DNA from: Flavobacterium tiangeerense
GTDB taxonomy: Bacteria > Bacteroidota > Bacteroidia > Flavobacteriales > Flavobacteriaceae
Length of the DNA stretch: 64,000 nucleotides
Assembly: GCF_007830355.1 (NCBI RefSeq)
Contig: NZ_VLKO01000007.1
Span: 209,412-273,411, forward strand
Reading direction: 5' to 3'
Shown here one piece after another: positions 27,890 to 36,053 of this stretch. Below the pieces are notes generated by a model. It was not told the origin of the DNA and made no database searches. It saw nothing but the letters and a program-made list of their open reading frames with translations. A program made the translations under genes and the position numbers. Numbering within the stretch: the stretch's first letter is position 1; the number at the start of each line of letters is the position of its first letter.

Positions 27890-29395
27890 ATGAGAACAAA
27901 ATTTTTCCTTTTTGGTTTCCTTTCTTTGTTAGTAAGCGTGATCATAAACATCTATTTTCAAAAAGCATACTTCCTTAGTTTCATTTTATTATTAATACTA
28001 ATTATTGGAGTTTACAACAGCGTACAAACCAAGCATACCATATTAAGAAACTTTCCTGTTTTAGGATACTTTAGATATTTATTTGAAAACATAGCTCCCG
28101 AAATCCAACAATATTTCATAGAAAGAAATACAGATGGCAAGCCTTTTTCAAGAAATGAAAGGTCATTAGTCTACCAAAGAGCAAAAAACTTAAGCGCTAC
28201 AACGGCTTTTGGAACACAATTACATCTTAACCAACCCGATTACGAAGGCATCAAGCACTCCATATTTCCTGTAAAAGTCAATGAAGAGCTACCCCGAGTA
28301 GTTGTAGGAGGACCAGATTGCAAACAACCATACTCAGCTTCTTTACTCAATATATCCGCGATGAGTTTTGGTTCTTTAAGCGAGAACGCAATCATTGCAC
28401 TTAATAATGGCGCAAAGAAAGGCGACTTTTATCATAACACAGGCGAAGGAGGTTTAACGGAATTCCATCTTCAAGGCGGAGCAATTGTTTGGCAAATAGG
28501 AACTGGATATTTTGGATGTAGAGATAAGCATGGAGCATTTGATGTTCAAAAATTTACAGAAAAAGCAAATCTCCCATCTGTAAAAATGATAGAAATCAAA
28601 CTATCACAAGGTGCTAAGCCCGGTCATGGCGGAGTACTTCCTGCAAGTAAAAACACCCCATTAATAGCTAAGATACGAGGCGTAGAACCGCATACTACTA
28701 TTCTATCACCACCGAGCCACTCTGCTTTTCATGATGCTAGTGGTTTGATACAATTCATACAAACACTGAGAACGGCATCAAATGGAAAACCCATTGGATT
28801 TAAACTGTGCATTGGAATAACCGAAGAATTTGAAGCTATTTGTCAAAAAATGATAGCACAAAATTGTTTTCCAGACTTTATAACGGTTGATGGTGCAGAA
28901 GGCGGAACGGGTGCTGCACCACTAGAATTTTCTGACGGAGTAGGCATGCCATTAGAACCAGCGCTTATTTTTGTAAACAAAACATTGACCCAGTTCAACA
29001 TAAAAGATAAAATAAAAATTATCTCTAGCGGTAAAATAATAACTGGTCATGCCATTTTAAGAGCCATTGCCATGGGAGCAGACATTTGCAATACAGCTAG
29101 AGGATTTATGTTCTCACTAGGATGTATTCAAGCCTTGAAATGCAACAATAATACTTGTCCAACAGGAGTAGCCACTCAGGATAAAATGCTCATGAAAGGA
29201 TTAGTGGTAACCGATAAGTCTGAAAGGGTTTATCATTTTCATCACAATACGTTACATGCTGCAAACGAACTTTTGGCAGCGTCAGGAAAATCTAGTTTTC
29301 AAGATGTTGACAGTAGCATTTTTATGCGTGGTGATGAGTTTACCAAATTATCTGATTTGTATTTCCCGGATAATTTGACTCGAGTTTTTAATTAA
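27890..29395 (+). CDS. FMN-binding glutamate synthase family protein, membrane-anchored
   Basis: The 501-residue protein has two N-terminal hydrophobic segments (about 5-22 and 28-45) and then a GltB2-like FMN TIM barrel: AMSFGSLSENAIIALN, KPGHGGVLPASKN, DFITVDGAEGGTGAAP and SSGKIITGHAILRAIAMGAD. The pattern C-x5-C-x4-C (CIQALKCNNNTC) near residue 423 fits a 3Fe-4S cluster. It lacks the glutaminase domain, so it is not a complete glutamate synthase, and its physiological reaction is uncertain. The rdgB-like gene follows after 31 bp. Confidence 0.85.
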   Translation: MRTKFFLFGFLSLLVSVIINIYFQKAYFLSFILLLILIIGVYNSVQTKHTILRNFPVLGYFRYLFENIAPEIQQYFIERNTDGKPFSRNERSLVYQRAKNLSATTAFGTQLHLNQPDYEGIKHSIFPVKVNEELPRVVVGGPDCKQPYSASLLNISAMSFGSLSENAIIALNNGAKKGDFYHNTGEGGLTEFHLQGGAIVWQIGTGYFGCRDKHGAFDVQKFTEKANLPSVKMIEIKLSQGAKPGHGGVLPASKNTPLIAKIRGVEPHTTILSPPSHSAFHDASGLIQFIQTLRTASNGKPIGFKLCIGITEEFEAICQKMIAQNCFPDFITVDGAEGGTGAAPLEFSDGVGMPLEPALIFVNKTLTQFNIKDKIKIISSGKIITGHAILRAIAMGADICNTARGFMFSLGCIQALKCNNNTCPTGVATQDKMLMKGLVVTDKSERVYHFHHNTLHAANELLAASGKSSFQDVDSSIFMRGDEFTKLSDLYFPDNLTRVFN

Positions 29396-29426
29396 AAAAG
29401 TACATTTAAAATTCTTAACTAAAATC

Positions 29427-30005
29427 ATGAAAATAGTTTTCGCTTCTAACAACAAAAATAAAATTATAGAACTTCAAAGCATGCTTCCAGAAAGCGTAAC
29501 AATATTGAGCCTTGAAAGCATAGGATGCCATGAAGAAATTCCAGAAACAGCATCAACAATTGAAGGAAATGCCATTTTAAAAGCAAATTATGTAACTCAA
29601 AAATACGGCTACGACTGTTTTGCAGATGATACAGGTCTTGAGGTACTAGCACTTGATGGAGCGCCCGGAGTTTACAGCGCCAGATATGCCGGTGAGCAAC
29701 GTAATCCTGAAGACAATATGAATCTCTTATTAAAAAATTTAACAGATAAAGAAACTAGAGCAGCACAATTTAAAACCGTAATAGCTTTAAATTTAAACGG
29801 CGAACAACATTTATTTACTGGTATTGCCAAAGGTGAAATTACGTTAGAAAAAATTGGCAATCAAGGTTTTGGTTACGATCCCATATTCCAACCAGAGGGA
29901 TATATTGAAACTTTTGCTCAACTACCATTAGAACTAAAAAATGAAATTAGCCATAGAGGTAAGGCAACAAAACAACTATTAGCGCATCTAAAAAACAAAA
30001 GTTAA
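29427..30005 (+). CDS. rdgB: XTP/dITP (non-canonical purine NTP) pyrophosphatase, HAM1/RdgB family
   Basis: The 192-residue protein of normal family length hydrolyses dITP, XTP and ITP to monophosphates, keeping deaminated purines out of nucleic acids. Motifs present are SNNKNKIIELQSML at the N-terminus, FADDTGLEVLALDGAPGVYS with the metal-binding Asp pair, YAGEQRNPEDN, GFGYDPIFQPEGY and a C-terminal SHRGKA. It is probably co-transcribed with the preceding gene (31-bp gap). Confidence 0.96.
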   Translation: MKIVFASNNKNKIIELQSMLPESVTILSLESIGCHEEIPETASTIEGNAILKANYVTQKYGYDCFADDTGLEVLALDGAPGVYSARYAGEQRNPEDNMNLLLKNLTDKETRAAQFKTVIALNLNGEQHLFTGIAKGEITLEKIGNQGFGYDPIFQPEGYIETFAQLPLELKNEISHRGKATKQLLAHLKNKS

Positions 30006-30167
30006 GCAAAAACAATAAAAATTTACTTGAAAAACATAGTTGCAAAGCTATATTTTTTGTATCAAAAATAATCCAAAATTGAACAACAAATCATAACTTT
30101 CTGATAATCAAATTATAATAAATCATTAAATCTTGAAATAGCATTAGTTTATATGAATAATTTAGAG

Positions 30168-30175
30168 TAATTTTG
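30168..30175 (+). promoter_or_regulatory. Candidate -7 element (TAATTTTG) of the DEAD-box helicase gene
   Basis: TAATTTTG matches TAnnTTTG 21 bp before the ATG at 30197. It overlaps the upstream extension of the frame (30173), which decides for the internal ATG. Confidence 0.5.
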
Positions 30176-30196
30176 CACCCTATTTTAAAAATACAT

Positions 30197-32122
30197 ATGA
30201 ACAAATTTGAACAATTAGGATTGAGTGAATCGTTACTGAAGGCGGTTTTAGATCTAGGATTTGAAAATCCGAGCGAAGTACAGGAGAAAGCGATTCCCCT
30301 ATTATTGGAAAAAGATACAGATATGGTGGCGTTGGCTCAGACAGGGACAGGGAAAACGGCAGCTTTTGGTTTTCCAGTTATCCAAAAAATTGATGCTAAC
30401 AACAGAAACACACAAGCATTAATTTTATCTCCAACACGCGAATTGTGTTTGCAGATTACCAACGAACTTAAAAACTACTCTAAATACGAAAAAGGTATTA
30501 ATGTAGTAGCCGTTTACGGAGGAGCTAGCATCACAGAACAAGCGAGAGACATTAAAAGAGGAGCACAAATTATTGTAGCAACTCCAGGAAGAATGCAAGA
30601 TATGATTAATAGAGGTCTAGTAAACATTACTGGAATTAACTATTGTATTCTTGACGAAGCTGACGAAATGTTGAATATGGGTTTCTACGAAGATATCGTA
30701 AACATCCTTTCAACTACACCAGACGACAAAAACACATGGTTGTTTTCTGCAACAATGCCTGCTGAAGTAGCACGTATTGGAAAACAATTCATGACTGATC
30801 CTATTGAAATTACAGTTGGAGCTAAAAACTCAGGTTCTGCTACCGTTTCTCACGAATTTTACCTGGTAAATGCACGTGACCGTTACGAAGCTTTGAAACG
30901 TTTGGCAGATTCAAACCCAGATATTTTCTCTGTAGTTTTTTGTCGTACCAAAAGAGATACACAAGCTGTAGCCGAAAAATTAATTGAAGACGGATACAGT
31001 GCTGCTGCATTACACGGTGATTTATCACAAGCACAACGTGATGGAGTTATGAAATCATTCCGTGGTCGTCAAATACAAATGCTTGTTGCTACTGATGTAG
31101 CTGCTCGTGGTATTGATGTGGATAACATTACTCACGTAGTAAACTACCAATTACCTGACGAAATTGAAACATACAACCACCGTTCTGGTCGTACTGGTCG
31201 TGCAGGTCGTTTAGGAACTTCGATTGTAATTGTTACTAAAAGCGAATTGCGTAAAATTTCATCTATTGAAAGAATCATCAAGCAAAAATTTGAAGAAAAA
31301 TCAATTCCATCTGGAATCGAAATTTGCGAGATTCAATTACTGCACTTAGCCAACAAAATTAAAGATACAGAGGTTGATCACGAAATTGATACATACCTTC
31401 CTGCAATTAATAGCGTTCTTGAAGATTTATCGAAAGAAGAATTAATCAAGAAAATGGTATCGGTAGAATTCAACCGTTTTATCAATTACTACAAGAAAAA
31501 CAGAGACATTTCAACTCAATCAGGTGAAAGACGTGAAAGAAGTGATGATAGAGATGGTGCTCCAAGAGAAAACAATAATGGCGGAGCAACTCGTTATTTT
31601 GTAAACATTGGTTCTAGAGACAACTTTGATTGGATGTCACTTAAAGATTACTTGAAAGAGACATTAGACTTAGGTCGTGATGACGTTTTCAAAGTAGACG
31701 TAAAAGAAGGTTTCTCTTTCTTTAATACTGATCCTGAGCATACTGATAAAGTAATGGAAATATTGAATAACGTTCAATTAGAAGGACGCAGAATCAATGT
31801 TGAGATTTCTAAAAATGACGGTGGCGGAAGACGTGACCACAACGGAAGAAGTTCTGGTGGAGGTTTTGGTGGCGGAAGAAGTTCAGCTCCTAGAAGAGAA
31901 GGAAGTTTTGCTCCAAGAAGAGAAGGTTCTGGCGGATTTAGAAGCGATAGAAGTTCAGCGCCAAGAGAAGGTGGTTTTAGAAGCGACAGAGGAGCAGCTC
32001 CAAGAAGAGAAGGTGGTTTTTCATCTGACCGACCTAGAACTGAAGGATCATCTGATAGAGCACCTAGACGTTCTGAAAGCTTTGGTGATGCACCAAGACC
32101 AAGAAGACCAAGAAGAGACTAA
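30197..32122 (+). CDS. DEAD-box RNA helicase with DbpA-like RNA-binding domain and Arg/Gly-rich tail
   Basis: From the ATG at 30197 the protein has 641 residues. The helicase core carries Q-motif residues, Walker A AQTGTGKTAAFGFP, PTRELCLQI, ILDEADEML (DEAD), SATMP, and the C-terminal motifs VATDVAARGIDVDNI and HRSGRTGRAGR. A DbpA-type RRM follows at about 465-540 (TRYFVNIGSRDNFDWMSLKD), then a low-complexity tail at about 545-641 built of RRE, RSDR and GGF units. It probably remodels structured RNA in ribosome assembly or cold adaptation. The Arg codons in the core are often CGT, unlike many neighbours, which suggests high expression. The 30173 start is rejected because it falls in the -7 box. 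Confidence 0.95.
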   Translation: MNKFEQLGLSESLLKAVLDLGFENPSEVQEKAIPLLLEKDTDMVALAQTGTGKTAAFGFPVIQKIDANNRNTQALILSPTRELCLQITNELKNYSKYEKGINVVAVYGGASITEQARDIKRGAQIIVATPGRMQDMINRGLVNITGINYCILDEADEMLNMGFYEDIVNILSTTPDDKNTWLFSATMPAEVARIGKQFMTDPIEITVGAKNSGSATVSHEFYLVNARDRYEALKRLADSNPDIFSVVFCRTKRDTQAVAEKLIEDGYSAAALHGDLSQAQRDGVMKSFRGRQIQMLVATDVAARGIDVDNITHVVNYQLPDEIETYNHRSGRTGRAGRLGTSIVIVTKSELRKISSIERIIKQKFEEKSIPSGIEICEIQLLHLANKIKDTEVDHEIDTYLPAINSVLEDLSKEELIKKMVSVEFNRFINYYKKNRDISTQSGERRERSDDRDGAPRENNNGGATRYFVNIGSRDNFDWMSLKDYLKETLDLGRDDVFKVDVKEGFSFFNTDPEHTDKVMEILNNVQLEGRRINVEISKNDGGGRRDHNGRSSGGGFGGGRSSAPRREGSFAPRREGSGGFRSDRSSAPREGGFRSDRGAAPRREGGFSSDRPRTEGSSDRAPRRSESFGDAPRPRRPRRD

Positions 32123-32206
32123 AGTTTAGTTAATATTCTTATAATTATACTGGAACTACAAAATATTTAATCCTGATTTATTACTTTTAAAGTCTTAAAT
32201 TAGAGT

Positions 32207-32974
32207 ATGAAATATTTTGTAGTTTTTTTATTTACTGTATTCTCAATTACAGCACAATCTCAAGTCAAAGAACCTTCTCAAAAAGTAGATGGAATTATTC
32301 TTAGTAATACAACTAAACAACCTTTATCAAGTGTAAATATCATCAACATCAACAAAGTGCGTGGTGCCACAACTGATGAAAGCGGACATTTTGAGATTGA
32401 TGTTCAAGTTAATGATACATTGCACATAACGAGTTTAGGTTTCCAATCCTTGCGTGTGCGCGTCACAAATGACTGGATCAAAAACCGAAGTACAAAAATT
32501 CAACTTACAGAGAAAGCCATTGCGCTTGAAGAGGTTATCATTAGACCCTTTAACCTAACAGGCTATCTTGAAGTAGATACAAAAATTATCCCCGTAAGAG
32601 AGAATTACCGCTATAGTATTTCTGGATTAACACAAGGATATGAAGCAGGACAGTACTCTCCAAATGCTTTTGGAAAAGTTTTGGGTTCCATATTCAATCC
32701 AGCTGATATGCTCTATAATTTTTTTGGTAAAAATCCAAAAGAGTTGAAGAAGTTAAAAGAAATGAAAAAGGATGACACGGTACGAAAATTATTAGAATCA
32801 AAATATGATAGAGAAACTATTGCTGTACTTTTAGGCATTGACAAAGATGAAATCCCTGAAATTTTACAACGTTGTAATTACTCTGAATCATTTATTAAAA
32901 CGGCTAACGATCTACAAATAATGGATGCTATTAGTGGCTGTTATGAAGAATATAAGATCTTGAAGAAAAAATAA
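32207..32974 (+). CDS. Secreted protein with carboxypeptidase-regulatory-like domain
   Basis: The 255-residue protein begins with a signal peptide (KYFVVFLFTVFSITAQSQ). A CarbopepD-regulatory-like beta-sandwich occupies about 27-110 (VDGIILSNTTKQPLSSVNI, GATTDESGHFEIDV, DTLHITSLGFQSL). The C-terminal half, about 110-255, is helical and charged and contains SPNAFGKVLGSIFNPADMLYNFF. There is no TonB plug or barrel, so it is not a transporter. This layout is common in flavobacteria but has no known function. It lies 84 bp downstream of the helicase gene and ends before a terminator. Confidence 0.75.
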   Translation: MKYFVVFLFTVFSITAQSQVKEPSQKVDGIILSNTTKQPLSSVNIININKVRGATTDESGHFEIDVQVNDTLHITSLGFQSLRVRVTNDWIKNRSTKIQLTEKAIALEEVIIRPFNLTGYLEVDTKIIPVRENYRYSISGLTQGYEAGQYSPNAFGKVLGSIFNPADMLYNFFGKNPKELKKLKEMKKDDTVRKLLESKYDRETIAVLLGIDKDEIPEILQRCNYSESFIKTANDLQIMDAISGCYEEYKILKKK

Positions 32975-33003
32975 ATTTCAACATTTCTTAAATAATACAA
33001 ATC

Positions 33004-33035
33004 AATCCTCAATTCAAAAAAATTGGGGATTTTTT
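33004..33035 (+). terminator. Rho-independent terminator
   Basis: AATCCTCAATT pairs with AATTGGGGATT (one G-T pair), loop CAAAAA, followed by a T-run, 30 bp after the 32974 stop. Confidence 0.8.
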
Positions 33036-33107
33036 AATTAAATAGGTAATAAATCAAAATAATACATACATTTACTAAATTGTATATTAACCACTAAATA
33101 TATTATC

Positions 33108-33218
33108 ATGGCAAAAAGTCAGGATGCGAAAAAGACTGCGAAAAAAGAGCCTTTAAAAACCGCTAAAGAAAAGAAAGAAGAAAAAAGAGAAAAGAAAAAT
33201 GCTCCTAAAAGAGATTAA
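33108..33218 (+). CDS. 36-residue lysine-rich protein
   Basis: A short frame from ATG to TAA starts MAKSQDAKKTAKKEPLKT and ends NAPKRD. It is extremely rich in Lys, Glu and Ala, with no hydrophobic segment, so it would be a soluble basic peptide. I place it as a real gene because it lies alone between a terminator and a hairpin, follows a plausible leader, and its codons avoid stops despite AT-rich DNA. Similar tiny lysine-rich proteins are common in flavobacteria. The function is unknown; nucleic-acid binding would be a guess. Confidence 0.55.
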   Translation: MAKSQDAKKTAKKEPLKTAKEKKEEKREKKNAPKRD

Positions 33219-33229
33219 TACTCAGTTTA

Positions 33230-33271
33230 CAGTCTCAGTTTGCAGTTCTTTTAAACTGAATACTGAGACTG
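33230..33271. repeat. CAGT-type intergenic hairpin repeat, copy 1
   Basis: Outer arms CAGTCTCAGT and ACTGAGACTG are perfect complements, with an inner CAGTT/AACTG stem. The first 18 bases (CAGTCTCAGTTTGCAGTT) recur exactly at 57570-57587. It sits between two convergent genes and could act as a terminator or a mobile repeat. Confidence 0.7.
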
Positions 33272-33287
33272 TTCCTGAATACTAAGA

Positions 33288-34751
33288 TTATTTAACTGGA
33301 ATATTTGCTAAAATTTCTACAAAAAATTTCCAGAATTTTTGTGATGACGAAATACTAGCTCTCTCATCAGGTGAATGAGCACCATGAATAGTTGGGCCAA
33401 AAGATATCATATCCATCTCAGGATAATTTGTTCCTAAAATACCGCATTCAAGTCCCGCATGACAAGCAACCACTCTAGGTTTTTCACCGTTTTGCTTTTC
33501 ATAAAGAGGAACTAAAACATCTAAAATTTCCGATTTAGAATTTGGAGTCCATCCAGGATAGGAACCTGAAAATTCAACTTCGCAACCCATTAATTCAAAA
33601 GCTGATCGCAACCCATTTGCCAAATCAAATTTTGAAGTCTCTACAGAAGATCGTGTTAAACATTGTACCGAAAGTTGCCCATCTCCTAAAACTACTTTTG
33701 CAATATTATTTGAAGTTTCAACTAGATTTTCAAAATCAGCGCTCATGCTGTACACTCCGTTATGAGCGGTATACATGGCTCTCACAAAATAAAACTGAGC
33801 AATTGACGGCATAACCTTAGCAGGTGTTGTTTCTAATTTTTCAAAAACAACTTCTAGATTAGGCTCCGTAGTTTTTAGTTCGGTTTTTATTTCGTTTACA
33901 ATTTGCTGCATGTCAAACACAAATGCTTCATCATACACCTCGGCAATGATTACTTTCGCTACACTTTCTCTTGGAATTGCATTGCGTAAACTTCCTCCTT
34001 TTATTTCGGAGATTTGCAACCCAAAATTATCAAAACCATCAAACAATAAACGGTTCATTATTTTATTGGCATTGCCCAAACCTTTATGAATATCCATCCC
34101 AGAATGACCTCCTTGCAAGCCTTTCACGGTAATGGTATACCCCACAGAACCTTCAGGAGTTTCCTCTTCATCATATTCTGCAGTAGCTGTAACATCTATT
34201 CCACCAGCACAACCGATATCAATTTCATCGTCTTCTTCCGTATCTAAATTCAGTAATATTTGACCCTGTAAAACACCACCTTTTAAGTTAAGAGCTCCAG
34301 TCATTCCGGTTTCTTCATCTATAGTAAACAAGGCCTCAATAGCAGGATGAGGAATGTCTTTACTTTCTAGAACAGCCATGATAGCTGCAACTCCTAAACC
34401 GTTGTCAGCACCTAAAGTTGTACCTTGCGCACGAACCCAGTCACCATCAACATACATGTCTATTCCTTGTGTATCAAAATCAAAAACAGTTTCTCCATTT
34501 TTTTGATGCACCATGTCTAAATGTCCCTGAAGCACAATTGCTTTACGGTTTTCCATACCTGGAGTAGCCGGTTTTCTTATGATTACATTTCGAATTTCAT
34601 CTTCAAAAGTTTCAAGTCCTAGGCTTTCGCTAAAATTTTTCATGAAAGCAATCACGCGATCCTCTTTCTTAGAAGGCCTTGGCACCGCATTTAAATCCGC
34701 AAACTTATTCCAAAGTGCTTTTGGCTCTAGATTTCTTATTTCTTGACTCAT
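33288..34751 (-). CDS. pepD: Aminoacyl-histidine dipeptidase (M20 family), PepD-like
   Basis: From the ATG at 34751 the protein has 487 residues, the normal length for PepD/carnosinase-type zinc peptidases. Metal-site motifs are VLQGHLDMVHQ (His and Asp), TLGADNGLG, and FTIDEETGMTGAL with the catalytic Glu pair. A dimerisation-domain segment (GLQGGHSGMDIHKG) and a late His (FGPTIHGAHSPDE) are also seen. It cleaves X-His dipeptides in the cytoplasm. The frame extends to 34784, but MSQEIRNLEPKALWNKF is the expected start. A TAACTTTG box lies on the minus strand at 34782-34789. Confidence 0.94.
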   Translation of the reverse strand: MSQEIRNLEPKALWNKFADLNAVPRPSKKEDRVIAFMKNFSESLGLETFEDEIRNVIIRKPATPGMENRKAIVLQGHLDMVHQKNGETVFDFDTQGIDMYVDGDWVRAQGTTLGADNGLGVAAIMAVLESKDIPHPAIEALFTIDEETGMTGALNLKGGVLQGQILLNLDTEEDDEIDIGCAGGIDVTATAEYDEEETPEGSVGYTITVKGLQGGHSGMDIHKGLGNANKIMNRLLFDGFDNFGLQISEIKGGSLRNAIPRESVAKVIIAEVYDEAFVFDMQQIVNEIKTELKTTEPNLEVVFEKLETTPAKVMPSIAQFYFVRAMYTAHNGVYSMSADFENLVETSNNIAKVVLGDGQLSVQCLTRSSVETSKFDLANGLRSAFELMGCEVEFSGSYPGWTPNSKSEILDVLVPLYEKQNGEKPRVVACHAGLECGILGTNYPEMDMISFGPTIHGAHSPDERASISSSQKFWKFFVEILANIPVK

Positions 34752-34781
34752 ATTAGTAATTGATGTTTTAATTTTACAATA

Positions 34782-34789
34782 CAAAGTTA
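34782..34789 (-). promoter_or_regulatory. Candidate -7 element (TAACTTTG) of pepD
   Basis: The minus strand reads TAACTTTG, fitting TAnnTTTG, 31 bp upstream of the chosen ATG. It overlaps the start of the extended frame. The nearest TTG gives only a 14-nt spacer. Confidence 0.4.
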
Positions 34790-34855
34790 CAAAGTTTAAA
34801 TTCCAATAGGCACTAATTAATATTGTAATTATATTTACAACTCAAATTTTTTATC

Positions 34856-35917
34856 TTGAAAACAAAATATTTTCTCCCGATTTTTTTCTTCATCCAAATT
34901 ATATTGCTCCAAATTGCTCCTTTTTATCCAGAACAAATAGAGCGCTGGTACAGTAATGGCATGTTTCCTGTATTATCTCAGTTCTTGCGTACAATTTTAG
35001 GAAGGATTCCTTTTTCAATTGGTGATTGTCTTTATTTTATTTTGATTCTTTGCGTTTTGAGATGGTTTTGGAACAACCGAAAAACTTGGAGATCCCAATG
35101 GAAAAACACACTTTTAAGGATCCTAAGTTTTACATCTGTTCTTTACTTTTTATTTCATGCACTCTGGGCACTCAACTACTACCGTGAACCACTTTTTGAA
35201 AAAATGAATATTAAAAATGAGTACACGGATGCTGACTTACTTGTTTTTACAAAAATGATTATTTCAAAAACAAATGCCCTTCAATATACCATTACTACGA
35301 ATAAAGCTTTAAAAGTTTCCATTCCATACACACAAGAACAAATTTTTAAAAAGAGCTTGAACGGTTATCATGCCATTGCAAAAAAGCATTCTTTTTTTAA
35401 ATTCAACACTCTAAGTACCAAAAAATCATTATTTAGTCTACCCTTGACCTACATGGGATTTGGAGGTTATTTAAATCCTTTTACAAATGAGGCTCAGGTA
35501 AATGATCTCGTACCGCTGTATGGTTTTCCTATGACTGTAAATCACGAGATGGCTCACCAGATGGGTTATGCTAGCGAAAGTGAATGTAACTTTATTGGAT
35601 TCCTCGCTTCTGTTGAAAATGAAGATACGTACATCCAATATTCTGGCTACAGTATGGCTTTACGCTATTGTCTGGGAAATTGGCAAATACGAGATGAAGG
35701 CATTTACAAACAATTAATAAAAACCATACATCCCGGTGTTTTAAAAAACTACAAAGAAAGCGAGCAATTCTGGAAGCAATACGACACCTTTATTGACAAA
35801 GGTTTTCATGCTTTCTATGACCAATTCTTGAAGATCAATCAACAAAAAGACGGCATGGAAAGCTATAGTAAGTTTGTGAATTTGATGGTGAATTACAGTA
35901 AAACACATACCCTATAA
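34856..35917 (+). CDS. DUF3810-type membrane protein with a zincin-like HEMAH motif
   Basis: The 353-residue protein has three hydrophobic segments in its first ~110 residues. A soluble domain follows, carrying NHEMAHQMGYASESECNF at about 226-243. HEMAH is an HExxH zinc-peptidase motif and the Glu in SESE could be the third ligand, so a membrane-anchored metalloprotease is plausible. This matches the DUF3810 family, where activity is unproven as far as I know. The start is a TTG (34856-34858) because no in-frame ATG exists near the conserved KTKYFLPIFFFIQ. It is divergent from pepD. Confidence 0.85.
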   Translation: MKTKYFLPIFFFIQIILLQIAPFYPEQIERWYSNGMFPVLSQFLRTILGRIPFSIGDCLYFILILCVLRWFWNNRKTWRSQWKNTLLRILSFTSVLYFLFHALWALNYYREPLFEKMNIKNEYTDADLLVFTKMIISKTNALQYTITTNKALKVSIPYTQEQIFKKSLNGYHAIAKKHSFFKFNTLSTKKSLFSLPLTYMGFGGYLNPFTNEAQVNDLVPLYGFPMTVNHEMAHQMGYASESECNFIGFLASVENEDTYIQYSGYSMALRYCLGNWQIRDEGIYKQLIKTIHPGVLKNYKESEQFWKQYDTFIDKGFHAFYDQFLKINQQKDGMESYSKFVNLMVNYSKTHTL

Positions 35918-35992
35918 AATATGACAGAAACAACTAGTATTATATTGAATTGACTCCTATTCCATCATTCATTTATCTAATACGATATAACA

Positions 35993-36029
35993 AAAAAGGC
36001 TATCCATATATAACTTGGATAGCCTTTTT
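35993..36029. terminator. Bidirectional rho-independent terminator
   Basis: AAAAAGGCTATCCA and TGGATAGCCTTTTT form a perfect stem with loop TATATAACT between convergent genes. Confidence 0.9.
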
Positions 36030-36053
36030 AGATTTTTATTATTTTGAGAAGAT

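Noticed and set aside
31797..32129. 110-codon frame on + overlapping the end of the DEAD-box helicase gene
   Set aside because: It is the +1/+2 shadow of the low-complexity Arg/Gly-rich tail; its product is repetitive Glu/Val/Leu and has no own start context.
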